Source: Saliterribacillus persicus
GTDB taxonomy: Bacteria > Bacillota > Bacilli > Bacillales > Amphibacillaceae
DNA length: 64,000 nucleotides
Assembly (NCBI RefSeq): GCF_003337485.1
Contig: NZ_QPJJ01000005.1
Location: 22,762-86,761, forward strand
Direction of reading: 5' to 3'
The notes beneath the pieces are model-generated. The model searched no databases. It saw nothing but the letters and a program-made list of their open reading frames with translations, and was not told the origin of the DNA. The position numbers were made by a program, and so were the translations under genes. This document shows, in pieces, positions 38,810-47,418 of the stretch (position 1 is the stretch's first letter; the number at the start of each line of letters is the position of its first letter).

Positions 38810-39589
38810 TTAGGCTTGTAATACCTCAAGAGGTTTAAATTCTTGATCTATTGCTTTTAACTTTAGAAGTTCTGCTCGAATTTTCACTACTTCTCCTACT
38901 ATTATCATTGCCGGATTACTTATTTCCTCTCTCTTCACATCATCACAAATTGTTTCTAATGTTCCAACGACAACTTTTTCATTTTCAGTGGTACCTTCTT
39001 GAATAATTGCGATTGGAGTTTGTTTCGTTTTCCCATACTTCATTAGCTGTTCTTTGATAAAAGGAAGATTACTCATTCCCATATAAATAGCCAATGTATC
39101 GACAGATTTCACTAAATGCTCCCATTCAATATCTGATGGGATGCCGTTTTTACAATGCCCCGTTACCGTTGCAAAAGTGCGACCTAGTGAACGGTGCGTT
39201 ATAGGAATATCTGCTGAAGTAGCAGCAGCAATTCCAGCCGTAATCCCTGGTACTACTTCATAAGGAATTCCTTCAAGTGCTAGTGCATGGACTTCCTCTG
39301 CACCACGGCCATAAACATAAGGGTCTCCACCCTTTAACCGCACCACACGCTTGCCTTCTTTTGCATATTTAACTAGAAATTGATTAATCGTTTCTTGTTT
39401 CATTAAATGCAACTTAGGTAATTTCCCGCAAAATATTAACTTACATGCTTTTTTTGCTTCCTTCAATAATGTTTTGTTAACTAGACGATCGTATAAAATA
39501 ACATCAGCTTGCTGAATGCATTTCATAGCTTTCACTGTGATTAAGTCTGGATCCCCTGGTCCCGCACCCACTAAATATACCCTCTTCAC
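38810..39589 (-). CDS. sumT: Uroporphyrinogen-III C-methyltransferase
   Basis: SAM-dependent enzyme of 259 aa that adds two methyl groups to uroporphyrinogen III giving precorrin-2. SUMT signature motifs: VYLVGAGPGDPDLITVKA, LKGGDPYVYGRGAEE and PGITAGIAAATSADIPITHR. It is the SumT/NasF type found in nitrite reductase operons. Start GTG 39589 follows GGGGGGATTAAT. It is 18 bases before sirB and 70 bases after nirD, in the same leftward operon. Often also called cobA, but no cobalamin genes are here. Confidence 0.93.
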   Translation of the reverse strand: MKRVYLVGAGPGDPDLITVKAMKCIQQADVILYDRLVNKTLLKEAKKACKLIFCGKLPKLHLMKQETINQFLVKYAKEGKRVVRLKGGDPYVYGRGAEEVHALALEGIPYEVVPGITAGIAAATSADIPITHRSLGRTFATVTGHCKNGIPSDIEWEHLVKSVDTLAIYMGMSNLPFIKEQLMKYGKTKQTPIAIIQEGTTENEKVVVGTLETICDDVKREEISNPAMIIVGEVVKIRAELLKLKAIDQEFKPLEVLQA

Positions 39590-39658
39590 ATTAATCCCCC
39601 CAATTATTGGTCTTCCTGTATATTACCCAAATAGCTTTAAATTATGAATCTTTCCTTA

Positions 39659-39982
39659 TTAGTTTGCTAGATTGATATAAACATTATTTTGATCTACTTC
39701 AACTTTATATGTTTCTACACAACCTTCATCTGGAGCTTGCACCTGGCCATCTACAATACTAATTTTCCAGTCATGCATTGGGCAAAATACATGTTCCCCA
39801 GACACCATTCCTTCTGCTAGTACTCCACCCTTGTGGGGGCACCGATTTTGAATAGCTCTAATATCACCATTCGCTAATTTAAATACAGCAATTTCTTTAT
39901 CATCGATCACGATTGTTTTACCTAAACGCAGTGGCATTTCATCCACTTTTCCAATAAATACTTTACGTAATGTGTTTTCCAT
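39659..39982 (-). CDS. nirD: Nitrite reductase (NAD(P)H) small subunit, Rieske type
   Basis: A 107-aa Rieske-like [2Fe-2S] protein that pairs with NirB. The cluster motifs are CPHKGG (C-x-H) and CPMHDW (C-x2-H) in NRCPHKGG...HVFCPMHDW. It is the NasE/NirD type. ATG 39982 follows AAGGGGGTAAAAAAC, 14 bases after the nirB stop. Together with NirB it reduces nitrite to ammonium in the cytosol. Confidence 0.93.
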   Translation of the reverse strand: MENTLRKVFIGKVDEMPLRLGKTIVIDDKEIAVFKLANGDIRAIQNRCPHKGGVLAEGMVSGEHVFCPMHDWKISIVDGQVQAPDEGCVETYKVEVDQNNVYINLAN

Positions 39983-39996
39983 TGTTTTTTACCCCC

Positions 39997-42408
39997 TTAT
40001 TTAGAAATAGCAGTAGCGTGTACTTTTTCAAATAAATCTTTTAAAACTGTTTCATCATTATTGGTTTCATTCCAAGGTTCTTTGTAGACAGATAATGCCT
40101 CATCTAATCTTTCATTTAATTCATTTCGAAGGAACTGATCTTCTACTACTTCTTGAACGTGTGCAATCCCTACTCTTTCTACCCATGCCGAAGTTCGTTC
40201 AAGATATTTAGCATTCTCACGGTAATATTGAAGGTATGCACCGATATATTCTAATACTTCTTCTTCTGTTTTCACTTTGGTTAAAAGCTCTGCCTGTCTT
40301 AATTCTGTTCCACCGTTTCCACCAACATGAATTTCCCACGTTCCATCTAGCCCAATTACACCAACGTCTTTCACTCCACCTTCAGCACAGTTTCTCGGGC
40401 ATGCAGAGACGCCCATTTTTACTTTGTGTGGTGTGTTTAATCCTTCAAATTTCTTTTCAATTTGTATTCCCATTCCAACTGAATCCTGTGTACCAAAACG
40501 ACAGAAATTTGCACCTACGCAAGTTTTGACGGTTCGTACAGATTTAGCATAAGCATGCCCTGATGGCATATCTAAATCTTTCCATACAGACGGAAGATCT
40601 TCTTTTTTCACTCCTAATAGGTCAATACGTTGCCCACCAGTTAACTTAATCATACCTACTTCATATTTATCTGCTACGTCAGCAATCTTTCTAAGATCAT
40701 CTGAATTTGTTACTCCACCATACATTCTTGGAACAACAGAGTAGGTACCATTGTTTTGAATGTTTGCATGCATCCGTTCATTAACAAAACGGGATTCTTT
40801 TTCATCTTCATATTCTGTTGGATTAACCATTCCTAAATAATAATTCAATGCTGGTTTACACTTGGAACAACCTTCTTCTGTTTTCCATTCCAATACATGC
40901 ATGACTTCTCTGGTATGCGTTAAGCCTTTTTCTTTTATTTCGGCAATCACTTCATCACGAGATAATTCAGTACAGGTACAAATGGATTCTTTTTGATCCG
41001 CTTCAAATGCATCTCCTAAAGTATGCTCTAATAAATCAGATACTAATGATTTACACGTACCGCAAGATCTTGAAGCATTCGTTGCACCTTTAACTTCATC
41101 AACAGTAGATAAACCTTTTGCATTAATTGCTTCTACAATCGTTCCTTTTGTGACACCATTACACCCACAAATTAGCTCTTCATCTGACATACTAGCAACT
41201 AAGCTTTCACCTGAATCTTCACTAGATTCACTCTCAAGATATTCTTCAATATTTGCCTTTTGTTTAATTAAACTTAATAATCTGTTGCCTTCTTGGGTAT
41301 CTCCAAATAAGACAGCGCCTGTAATCTTTTCATCTTCTACTAATATTTTTTTGTACGTTCCACGCCATTCATCAAATACTTTAATAGACTTGGTTACATT
41401 CGTTTCATTTATTTGTCCGGTACTAAATACATCCACACCTGAAACCTTTAATTGAGTAGATAATACAGAACCCTTATAGCCTTGATGATTCATTCCACAT
41501 ATACGTTTAGCAAGCGCTTGACCTTGCTCATAAAGTGGAGCCACTAAACCATAGACCATTTGATCGTGTTCAGCACACTCACCTACAGCAAAAATATTGG
41601 CTTCACTTGTTTCCATATAATCATTGACTACTATTCCGCGGTTAACTTCGATACCATTATCTGCTGCTAATTGAACATTTGGTTTAATTCCTACAGCCAT
41701 TACTACTAAATCTGCAGGTATTTTCCCACCGTCTTTAAATTTCAACCCTGTCACTCTATTTTTCCCTGTAATTTCAACCGTCTCTTTTTCTAGCAGGAAT
41801 TTCATCCCTTGTGCTTCTAATTCTTTTTGAAGCAACTTCCCTGCTGCTTTATCTAATTGTCGCTCCATTAAATAATCTGAAATGTGAATAACATCTACTT
41901 CCATTCCTAGATTCAGTAGTCCTCTCGCTGCTTCTAATCCGAGTAGGCCACCACCGATAACAGCAGCTCGCTTATATTTATTTGAATATTCAATCATTTT
42001 TTCGCAATCCTTTATATCACGAAAAGCAGTAACCCCTTCTTTATCAACTCCAGGCAAAGGAATCATAAACGGATTAGATCCTGTTGCAATTATCAAATAA
42101 TCATATTCTTCTTTACGCCCTTTATCAGTTTCCACAAATTTCTCTTTCTTATTGATAGTTGTTACTGTTTCTCCTGGATATAATCGAATATTATTTTCCT
42201 CATACCATTCCCATTCATTTATGGTAATATCACTAATTTCCGTGTCTCCCTGTAATACTTTTGAAAGCTGAATTCGATTATAATTTGGATATGGTTCTTT
42301 ACCAAAGACAGTAATATCAAACTGATCTGGTAATAATTTTAATATCTCCTCTATGGCTCTAACTCCCGCCATACCATTTCCAATTAATATTAATTTTTGT
42401 TTCCCCAT
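39997..42408 (-). CDS. nirB: Nitrite reductase (NAD(P)H) large subunit
   Basis: An 803-aa NirB/NasD-type enzyme that reduces nitrite to ammonium with NAD(P)H. In order: pyridine-nucleotide disulfide oxidoreductase domain with FAD motif (IGNGMAGVRAIEE) to about residue 310; two BFD-like [2Fe-2S] regions with Cys (CGCNGVTKG, CKSL; CTCTEL, CSKC) at about 415-530; ferredoxin-like half-domains; the siroheme-[4Fe-4S] site (CVGANFCRFG and ACPRNCAEG) at about 630-680. The long ORF's first Met precedes the GGGGGACTTGTT ribosome site, so ATG 42408 is used. It leads the operon nirB-nirD-sumT-sirB-trpD2. Confidence 0.93.
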   Translation of the reverse strand: MGKQKLILIGNGMAGVRAIEEILKLLPDQFDITVFGKEPYPNYNRIQLSKVLQGDTEISDITINEWEWYEENNIRLYPGETVTTINKKEKFVETDKGRKEEYDYLIIATGSNPFMIPLPGVDKEGVTAFRDIKDCEKMIEYSNKYKRAAVIGGGLLGLEAARGLLNLGMEVDVIHISDYLMERQLDKAAGKLLQKELEAQGMKFLLEKETVEITGKNRVTGLKFKDGGKIPADLVVMAVGIKPNVQLAADNGIEVNRGIVVNDYMETSEANIFAVGECAEHDQMVYGLVAPLYEQGQALAKRICGMNHQGYKGSVLSTQLKVSGVDVFSTGQINETNVTKSIKVFDEWRGTYKKILVEDEKITGAVLFGDTQEGNRLLSLIKQKANIEEYLESESSEDSGESLVASMSDEELICGCNGVTKGTIVEAINAKGLSTVDEVKGATNASRSCGTCKSLVSDLLEHTLGDAFEADQKESICTCTELSRDEVIAEIKEKGLTHTREVMHVLEWKTEEGCSKCKPALNYYLGMVNPTEYEDEKESRFVNERMHANIQNNGTYSVVPRMYGGVTNSDDLRKIADVADKYEVGMIKLTGGQRIDLLGVKKEDLPSVWKDLDMPSGHAYAKSVRTVKTCVGANFCRFGTQDSVGMGIQIEKKFEGLNTPHKVKMGVSACPRNCAEGGVKDVGVIGLDGTWEIHVGGNGGTELRQAELLTKVKTEEEVLEYIGAYLQYYRENAKYLERTSAWVERVGIAHVQEVVEDQFLRNELNERLDEALSVYKEPWNETNNDETVLKDLFEKVHATAISK

Positions 42409-42448
42409 TAACAAGTCCCCCATTTATATGGAAATTTAATCTATCTTT

Positions 42449-42476
42449 AAGATACAGCAGAATAAACATGTATGCG
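42449..42476 (-). promoter_or_regulatory. Possible nirB promoter -10 region
   Basis: On the minus strand TATCTT (42449-42454) lies about 40-45 bases downstream of the TnrA-like box centre and has no clear -35, as expected for an activator-dependent promoter. It is a weak match and inferred from position. Confidence 0.35.
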
Positions 42477-42487
42477 ACATACTTGTT
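42465..42487. promoter_or_regulatory. Palindromic element upstream of nirB
   Basis: Ten-base arms AACATGTATG and CATACTTGTT around a three-base CGA centre, with one mismatch. It overlaps the TnrA-like site by four bases. It does not match the Fnr, Rex, NreC or NsrR patterns that I know. It may be an operator for an unidentified regulator. Confidence 0.5.
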
Positions 42488-42500
42488 ATAAAACCTTACA
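42484..42500. promoter_or_regulatory. TnrA-like box of the nirB operon
   Basis: TGTTATAAAACCTTACA matches the TnrA consensus TGTNANAWWWTNTNACA with one mismatch (position 11). TnrA activates nitrate and nitrite assimilation genes in nitrogen-limited B. subtilis cells from sites near -50. The spacing to nirB agrees with that. Confidence 0.65.
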
Positions 42501-42750
42501 AGCTTTTTTAAACGGACAGGATGCTTGTCAATTCTAGAATTTTGTTCATCGTTATTCTAAAGATGAGTAGAGAACGCTAATAAGACATTAGCATTTGACT
42601 GAAGAAACTGTGATAAAGAAATCAAGGAATCTAACTAATCACCTATAACTTAACTAATTTTGCATTCTGGAATTTGCTGTTATCAGAGCTTAGGTACTTA
42701 TGAGGGCTAGCACTTGTTTTATTTATAATGAAAAACTGTATTAATTCCAT
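42501..42750. other. Intergenic stretch, no gene seen
   Basis: AT-rich DNA with a minor inverted repeat GCTAAT / ATTAGC at 42576-42592. I see no gene or recognisable riboswitch. The minus strand has a TTGACA-like -35 at about 42534-42539 without a convincing -10. Confidence 0.5.
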
Positions 42751-42793
42751 AAAAAAACTCTTCTACTTGCGATTGGTCATCGCATAGAAGAGC
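42751..42793 (-). terminator. Terminator of the phosphatase-FapA-STAS operon
   Basis: CTCTTCTA + TGCGA pair with TCGCA + TAGAAGAG with a two-base bulge and seven-base loop. It is followed by seven T on the minus strand. Confidence 0.85.
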
Positions 42794-42829
42794 TTGTTAA
42801 GCCTACATTATATATTTAGAAAAGATACT

Positions 42830-43150
42830 CTAACTTTCTAATAGTAAAACGTCACTGCCAATAATTTGAGGTATTTGTAATAAATCAAAAACTTCTAATA
42901 TGTCATCATTGATATTTTGAATTGTTATATTGATGTCTTTATCTTTTAGGGTTTTCACTAAGCTAATTAGTAAACCCATCCCGGATGAATCAACAAAATG
43001 AACATTTGAAAAATCAACACGTACATTTTTTTCATGAATCATAGCAGGTATTAGCTCCTCATGAACGATTTCTTCACATTCAATATCTAAGTCACCCTTA
43101 CATTTAACAAACAGTAAGCGTTGTGTTTTAATTTTTTCAAATTCTAGCAT
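42830..43150 (-). CDS. STAS-domain anti-anti-sigma-like protein
   Basis: A 106-aa stand-alone STAS protein of the RsbV/SpoIIAA type. The phosphorylation site motif is FVDSSGMGLL with S56 as the expected phospho-Ser. In partner-switching systems a HPK-like kinase phosphorylates the serine and a PP2C phosphatase restores it. The cognate PP2C phosphatase is probably the gene at 45306; no RsbW-type kinase is in the window. ATG 43150 follows a GGAGGAATAAAC ribosome site. It is the last gene of the three-gene operon. Confidence 0.85.
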   Translation of the reverse strand: MLEFEKIKTQRLLFVKCKGDLDIECEEIVHEELIPAMIHEKNVRVDFSNVHFVDSSGMGLLISLVKTLKDKDINITIQNINDDILEVFDLLQIPQIIGSDVLLLES

Positions 43151-43170
43151 CTGTTTATTCCTCCATTCTT

Positions 43171-45270
43171 TTAATGAATGATAATTTGTTCTTTATCATT
43201 CAACTGTGCGGTAATAAAACGTTCATCTCTTTGAACTCGATAAATCGTTTCTCCTATTCTTAATAATGTACCTTCGTAGGCTAAGGATAGTTTAATCTTC
43301 TGATCTTTTGGTACAGATAATGTGGTTTTTGTTCCGCTAATAGATCCCACTTCGTTAATAGAGATTCCTAATCGTCCAAATAGCTCCCCACCACGAGCAA
43401 TTCCATGTATATCTAATTTACCGCCAGCATGAACTTTAGAATTGATACAACCCTTACCTATAATTTGAATATCACCACTCGAATAGATTTGACTATTAAC
43501 CGTATCTGAGATAGTAATAAATGAATTCGGCTCCACTTCTGCGTGACTCAGAACCGTCAGTTCTTCCATAGACTCTAAAAGCGTCTTTAAATCATTAAGG
43601 TTCGTCTTTTGACTAGATAAATTTATGAATATCCTCTTTATATCTCTAGAAACATTTTTCCATTCCTCTTCTTCGATGAAACGATCAGCACGTTCAACTA
43701 TATCTACGTATTTCTTAGCAGAAGTTTTAAAATCTTTAAATTTTTTCTCAAGTAACAACATAATCATCGGTTGTAATCCATTTGTAGTTAACTCTTTCTT
43801 CTTATATACAGGAGATTTCATTAATTGCTCAATAATTGGAATCATTTGCTTCACCTGCAAACTTAACACTTGGATAACTTGTCCCAATTCCATTACAAGT
43901 AGATTATGCTTCCCTGCAGCTAGATTTGAATTTCCTACATTTCCTTTTATGATCATTGATTTTGATGCTGTAAGACTAGATTCACTTACATTTTGATGGA
44001 TGTAAATATCCCCACCAGCTTCCACAATCATATTATCTTCTACTTCTCCCCTGATTTCTATATCCCCATTAAAGCGTATATTTCCAGAAGCAAGGTTTAC
44101 ATTACCATCATGAACAAGCTTAGATAAAATCGAAGCTTTCACATAGTGACCACGCTTTTCAATAACCGGTTTTCCAGGCTCTGTCGCAATTAATTTATCA
44201 TCAATCAAGTCTACACCGCTGCCTTTATTAAGCTGCAAAGCATACGTGTCTTTAGCAGGTATTTCTTCACTCGTAACCGTTTTTCCGGAAAGACCCGGAA
44301 TTGGTGGATGAAGGATTGCTAGGATTGTACCAATTTCCACACTAGGAATCATTTTTGAATCTTTAAAATTAACGTTACCTTGTTCATCTTCCATCAACCC
44401 ATTTGAAGCGTTAATATCCACTTTCAACTCAAGCTCACCGTTCATACCTTCTTTTGGTTCTAAACCTGTTGCTACTACAAAGCGCCCAGCTTCTTTCGTA
44501 CCTATGGCGTGATCAATGGCATCTTGATTTATCCCGACTGTTACATTTAATTCTTCAAGTCTTTTCAATATTTGATCTTCAGTTAAAGTGTTAATAGGCT
44601 TACTTTCGCTAATTAACTCTATATCAATATGCTCAGCCTCATCTACTTCCTTCAGTTGCCACTCAGTTATCTCACCAGGCTTTACATCTAACATGGCTTC
44701 TAGTCCATTTTTTATCACACTTATACTCCAGCTCATCGCCTTTTTTGAAGATTTTTCATAATCCAAACGATATTTATCGTTCTCTGTCAAAATTATTTTA
44801 CTATCGGTAACTTTCTGTTCATTTCGGTATAAGGTGATACCTTTACCTATGGAAGCAGTAGCATATATATCATCCATATCTTTAACTTCTAAATGGTTAT
44901 CTTTAATCCATGCATAGCCATGATTGTTTTTTACTTTAATTTTAGTATTAGATAAATTTTCATTTGTAATATTTTCATTTGTGACTTCTTCTTTTTCTAA
45001 ATACTCATCCATTAGTTTATCTAAGGAAATATCCTCATCTATATTATCATTTAGATCATTTGTATTATTAGCAACTTCGACTTCAGCTTTTCCTTTTTTA
45101 TGAGCTTTAGAAAGTTTAACAACCGCTTCTTTTTTACCAAGTCCAATAAAACCTGAAGTTGCATGCTGTAAAATTTCAATATTTACTTCTTTTTTCTTTA
45201 CCTCCATTAATTCCAACCCTATTGCAATTGCCTCATGCACTGTCTTACCTTTTGATATTAACTCTCGCAT
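43171..45270 (-). CDS. FapA (DUF342) family protein with N-terminal Jag_N domain
   Basis: A 699-aa soluble protein. Residues 1-60 resemble the Jag_N domain (ISKGKTVHEAIAIGLELMEV). A large middle part matches FapA/DUF342, which in Vibrio and Pseudomonas is tied to polar flagellum or chemoreceptor placement; residues 330-450 carry a beta-helix-like stretch (HKLKGDVNLASGNIRFNG type), and residues about 470-560 are helical. The function in Gram-positives is not established. It sits between the SpoIIE-type phosphatase and the STAS gene. Start ATG 45270 has AAGGAGG. Confidence 0.78.
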   Translation of the reverse strand: MRELISKGKTVHEAIAIGLELMEVKKKEVNIEILQHATSGFIGLGKKEAVVKLSKAHKKGKAEVEVANNTNDLNDNIDEDISLDKLMDEYLEKEEVTNENITNENLSNTKIKVKNNHGYAWIKDNHLEVKDMDDIYATASIGKGITLYRNEQKVTDSKIILTENDKYRLDYEKSSKKAMSWSISVIKNGLEAMLDVKPGEITEWQLKEVDEAEHIDIELISESKPINTLTEDQILKRLEELNVTVGINQDAIDHAIGTKEAGRFVVATGLEPKEGMNGELELKVDINASNGLMEDEQGNVNFKDSKMIPSVEIGTILAILHPPIPGLSGKTVTSEEIPAKDTYALQLNKGSGVDLIDDKLIATEPGKPVIEKRGHYVKASILSKLVHDGNVNLASGNIRFNGDIEIRGEVEDNMIVEAGGDIYIHQNVSESSLTASKSMIIKGNVGNSNLAAGKHNLLVMELGQVIQVLSLQVKQMIPIIEQLMKSPVYKKKELTTNGLQPMIMLLLEKKFKDFKTSAKKYVDIVERADRFIEEEEWKNVSRDIKRIFINLSSQKTNLNDLKTLLESMEELTVLSHAEVEPNSFITISDTVNSQIYSSGDIQIIGKGCINSKVHAGGKLDIHGIARGGELFGRLGISINEVGSISGTKTTLSVPKDQKIKLSLAYEGTLLRIGETIYRVQRDERFITAQLNDKEQIIIH

Positions 45271-45305
45271 TATAAAACCTCCTTTTTTACCGGAACTTCT
45301 TCGGT

Positions 45306-46106
45306 TTATTTATCATTTTCGTTCACTTTCAAAATTAGCATAGTTATATCGTCCTTTTGCATAATTCCGTTTGTAAAGCTATCTATTTCCTCTTTTATCG
45401 AATATTCAATTTCATTCGTCTTAAAATGATGTAAAGTTTTCAGTAATTCAACTAATCTAGGTAAACGAAATAAATTTCCATGTTGATCTTGTGCTTCTAT
45501 AATCCCATCCGTGTAGAAAAACACCATATCTTGATGGGATAACGTTATAGTTTGATCAATATATCGACTATCTGCCAGTCCACCGATCATCACACCTGAT
45601 TGTTTGACTAATTCCCTCTCTTTGCTTTTTTTATTCACGATAATAGGTAAATTATGGCCAGCGCTAGAATAAGTTAGCGCATTTGTGTCCGGATCCCAAT
45701 CAGCGCATAAAAGTGTTACAAAAGATCCTAATGTTTTTAAATCGTTATACATAGATCGATTCATCACTTCTAACGTCTCACTCGGAGTCGCCTTAAATTC
45801 CAAGCTACTTCGAAATGCTCCTCTAGTGAGTATCATAAGCATTGCTGCGGGTATACCTTTACCCATGACATCGCCTATGATAATCCTTAATTTACCATTA
45901 GGTAATGTCTGGAAATCAAAATAGTCTCCTCCAATTAAGCGAGCTGGTATGGAAACACCAGAAATATCCGCATTTCCTATTTCAGGCTTTGTAGCATTCA
46001 ATAGTTTCATTTGTATATTTCTTGCTTGTTTCATTTCTCTAGCAAGTGTTATATCCATTTCGGGATTCACCCTTTTATTTTTATCACTAATCTTATTTTT
46101 GAACAC
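45306..46106 (-). CDS. PP2C-type serine phosphatase, SpoIIE/RsbU family
   Basis: A 266-aa phosphatase. The PPM domain is evident: GGDYFDF with the metal Asp (61), GDVMGKGIPAAM, and the C-terminal DGIIEAQDQHG and QKDDITMLILK motifs. Such enzymes dephosphorylate STAS proteins in partner switching. Its N-terminus of about 30 residues is short and helical, without a sensing domain. The longest ORF opens at GTG 46118, but AAAGGTGG upstream makes GTG 46106 likelier (MFKNKISD). It is the first gene of the three-gene operon. Upstream is a weak TTGACA-type promoter. Confidence 0.85.
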   Translation of the reverse strand: MFKNKISDKNKRVNPEMDITLAREMKQARNIQMKLLNATKPEIGNADISGVSIPARLIGGDYFDFQTLPNGKLRIIIGDVMGKGIPAAMLMILTRGAFRSSLEFKATPSETLEVMNRSMYNDLKTLGSFVTLLCADWDPDTNALTYSSAGHNLPIIVNKKSKERELVKQSGVMIGGLADSRYIDQTITLSHQDMVFFYTDGIIEAQDQHGNLFRLPRLVELLKTLHHFKTNEIEYSIKEEIDSFTNGIMQKDDITMLILKVNENDK

Positions 46107-46744
46107 TACATTCACCACCTTTTAGGACTACTATGAGGAAAAAATAACCCTTTAGACATCAATAGATTCGAAAATGTCAACTATTTCAGATTCACTGTAT
46201 TTTATGCTAACATCCCCTCTATAAAATAGATGGCAACAATCGTGATTGATTATTTTTTCAAACTTTCAAAAACACTCGTTTTTTTAATGCATTCTAAACC
46301 TTAAAATTAATTTTATAATTACTTAACAGTTATTTGTCCATTCTCATTTCTAGAAAATTGAAAGACATATTTATGATTAAAAAGTTCTATTTTAATAATT
46401 TCCATTAATCGAACAAAATCATCCGAATAATAGGTTATTTTTTCTAAATTTAGTTAGTTCCTAGGATTTATTAATGAATTTAAACCCTATTCGATGACTT
46501 AATCATCCTATTCACACAACCTTTGACCCATATAATTTGCGTGCTTATCATTCAATAAGTTTGCTTTTTCATTAAAATAAAATAGTTCTTATTACTTAAA
46601 TAAATTGTATGTTATTCTTGTAATTTCGTCAATCATTATTAAAATGCTTAAATCTCTCCATTATTATAAAGATATTTTCATTTATCTAATCATATTCTAA
46701 AGTGTTAGATAGTTCTCAAGTTATAGTTGAAAACAAACTTCACA
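46107..46744. other. Long AT-rich intergenic region, no gene seen
   Basis: About 640 bases without a supported reading frame or clear riboswitch. On the minus strand TTGACA with a poor -10 lies roughly 50-75 bases upstream of the phosphatase gene and may be its promoter. No terminator or repeat is evident besides the hairpin at 46748. Confidence 0.5.
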
Positions 46745-46746
46745 AA

Positions 46747-46780
46747 AAAATAACCTTGGGAGGGATCCCAAGGTTATTTT
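46747..46780 (-). terminator. Terminator of the 71-aa gene
   Basis: AAATAACCTTGGGA / TCCCAAGGTTATTT with a four-base loop and a T run on the minus strand. The gene's stop codon lies in the right arm. Confidence 0.8.
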
Positions 46781-46989
46781 ATAATTGTGTTCCACCATAC
46801 TATTAAACTAATGAAAACTGCAATACCAACGATCATAGACTTCACAGTATATGGCAAACGATTAGGTATAAAGCGAAGCGCAAGACTTACTACAATACCT
46901 GTTATTAACATATAAATAACTGCATATATCAACATACCTAAAAAATTATCTACTGGAAGCTTCATTGCCTCTTGAATTAAGTCCACCAT
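46774..46989 (-). CDS. Small membrane protein, unknown
   Basis: A 71-aa protein with two hydrophobic spans (about residues 19-41 and 50-68) and a Lys/Arg-containing loop (RFIPNRLPYTVKSM). I recognise no family. The ATG-GTG start at 46989 has AGAGGTGG on the minus strand. A plausible TATGAT -10 lies upstream at about 47030-47040. The stop falls inside its terminator hairpin. Function unknown. Confidence 0.6.
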   Translation of the reverse strand: MVDLIQEAMKLPVDNFLGMLIYAVIYMLITGIVVSLALRFIPNRLPYTVKSMIVGIAVFISLIVWWNTIIK

Positions 46990-47118
46990 TCCACCTCTTC
47001 ATTCAGTTACCTAACAATTTTTATCCTATACTATCATACAATATTTTTTGATAGTTGAAACCCTTTTTTTATTATTTTATTCTATTTTTTCATATTCTAC
47101 TAGTTTTCTTGTACCGAC

Positions 47119-47382
47119 TTATAATTGAGCTTCACTCCAACGAGAACCATTCGGAAAAGGACAATCCTTATAAGCCAATTTGGCACGAAACTTAACAAAA
47201 CATCCACAATGTTGACAGGTTGAATCATATACAAAAGACGGACAATTGTAGCAAATGGTAATTCTAGCTTCGTAGGTGGAATCATCTACAATATCCGTTT
47301 CAAGCATTAACTGCTCTGCAATTTGTTGTTCAATTTTTTCATTTGACACATAAACCGATGAATGGCAACCTTTACAGCTCAA
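47119..47382 (-). CDS. DUF6171-like cysteine-rich protein
   Basis: An 87-aa protein with several CxxC-type pairs (MSCKGCHSS; ICYNCPSF; CQHCGCFVK; KDCPFP), which probably bind zinc. It fits the DUF6171 pattern, a family of Bacillaceae with no known role. The start is TTG 47382 with AAGGAAAAG. It is 36 bases after the hydroxyacid dehydrogenase gene on the same strand and may be co-transcribed. I cannot assign a function. Confidence 0.65.
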   Translation of the reverse strand: MSCKGCHSSVYVSNEKIEQQIAEQLMLETDIVDDSTYEARITICYNCPSFVYDSTCQHCGCFVKFRAKLAYKDCPFPNGSRWSEAQL

Positions 47383-47418
47383 TTTCTTTTCCTTCTTTCC
47401 TTTAAAAATAAATATACG

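Noticed and set aside
46107..46744. Search for a c-di-GMP or other riboswitch before the phosphatase operon
   Set aside because: No conserved GEMM-type core or terminator pair could be found by eye.
47100..47285. 61-codon leftward ORF overlapping the DUF6171-like gene
   Set aside because: Wrong frame relative to the cysteine-rich gene and no separate ribosome site.
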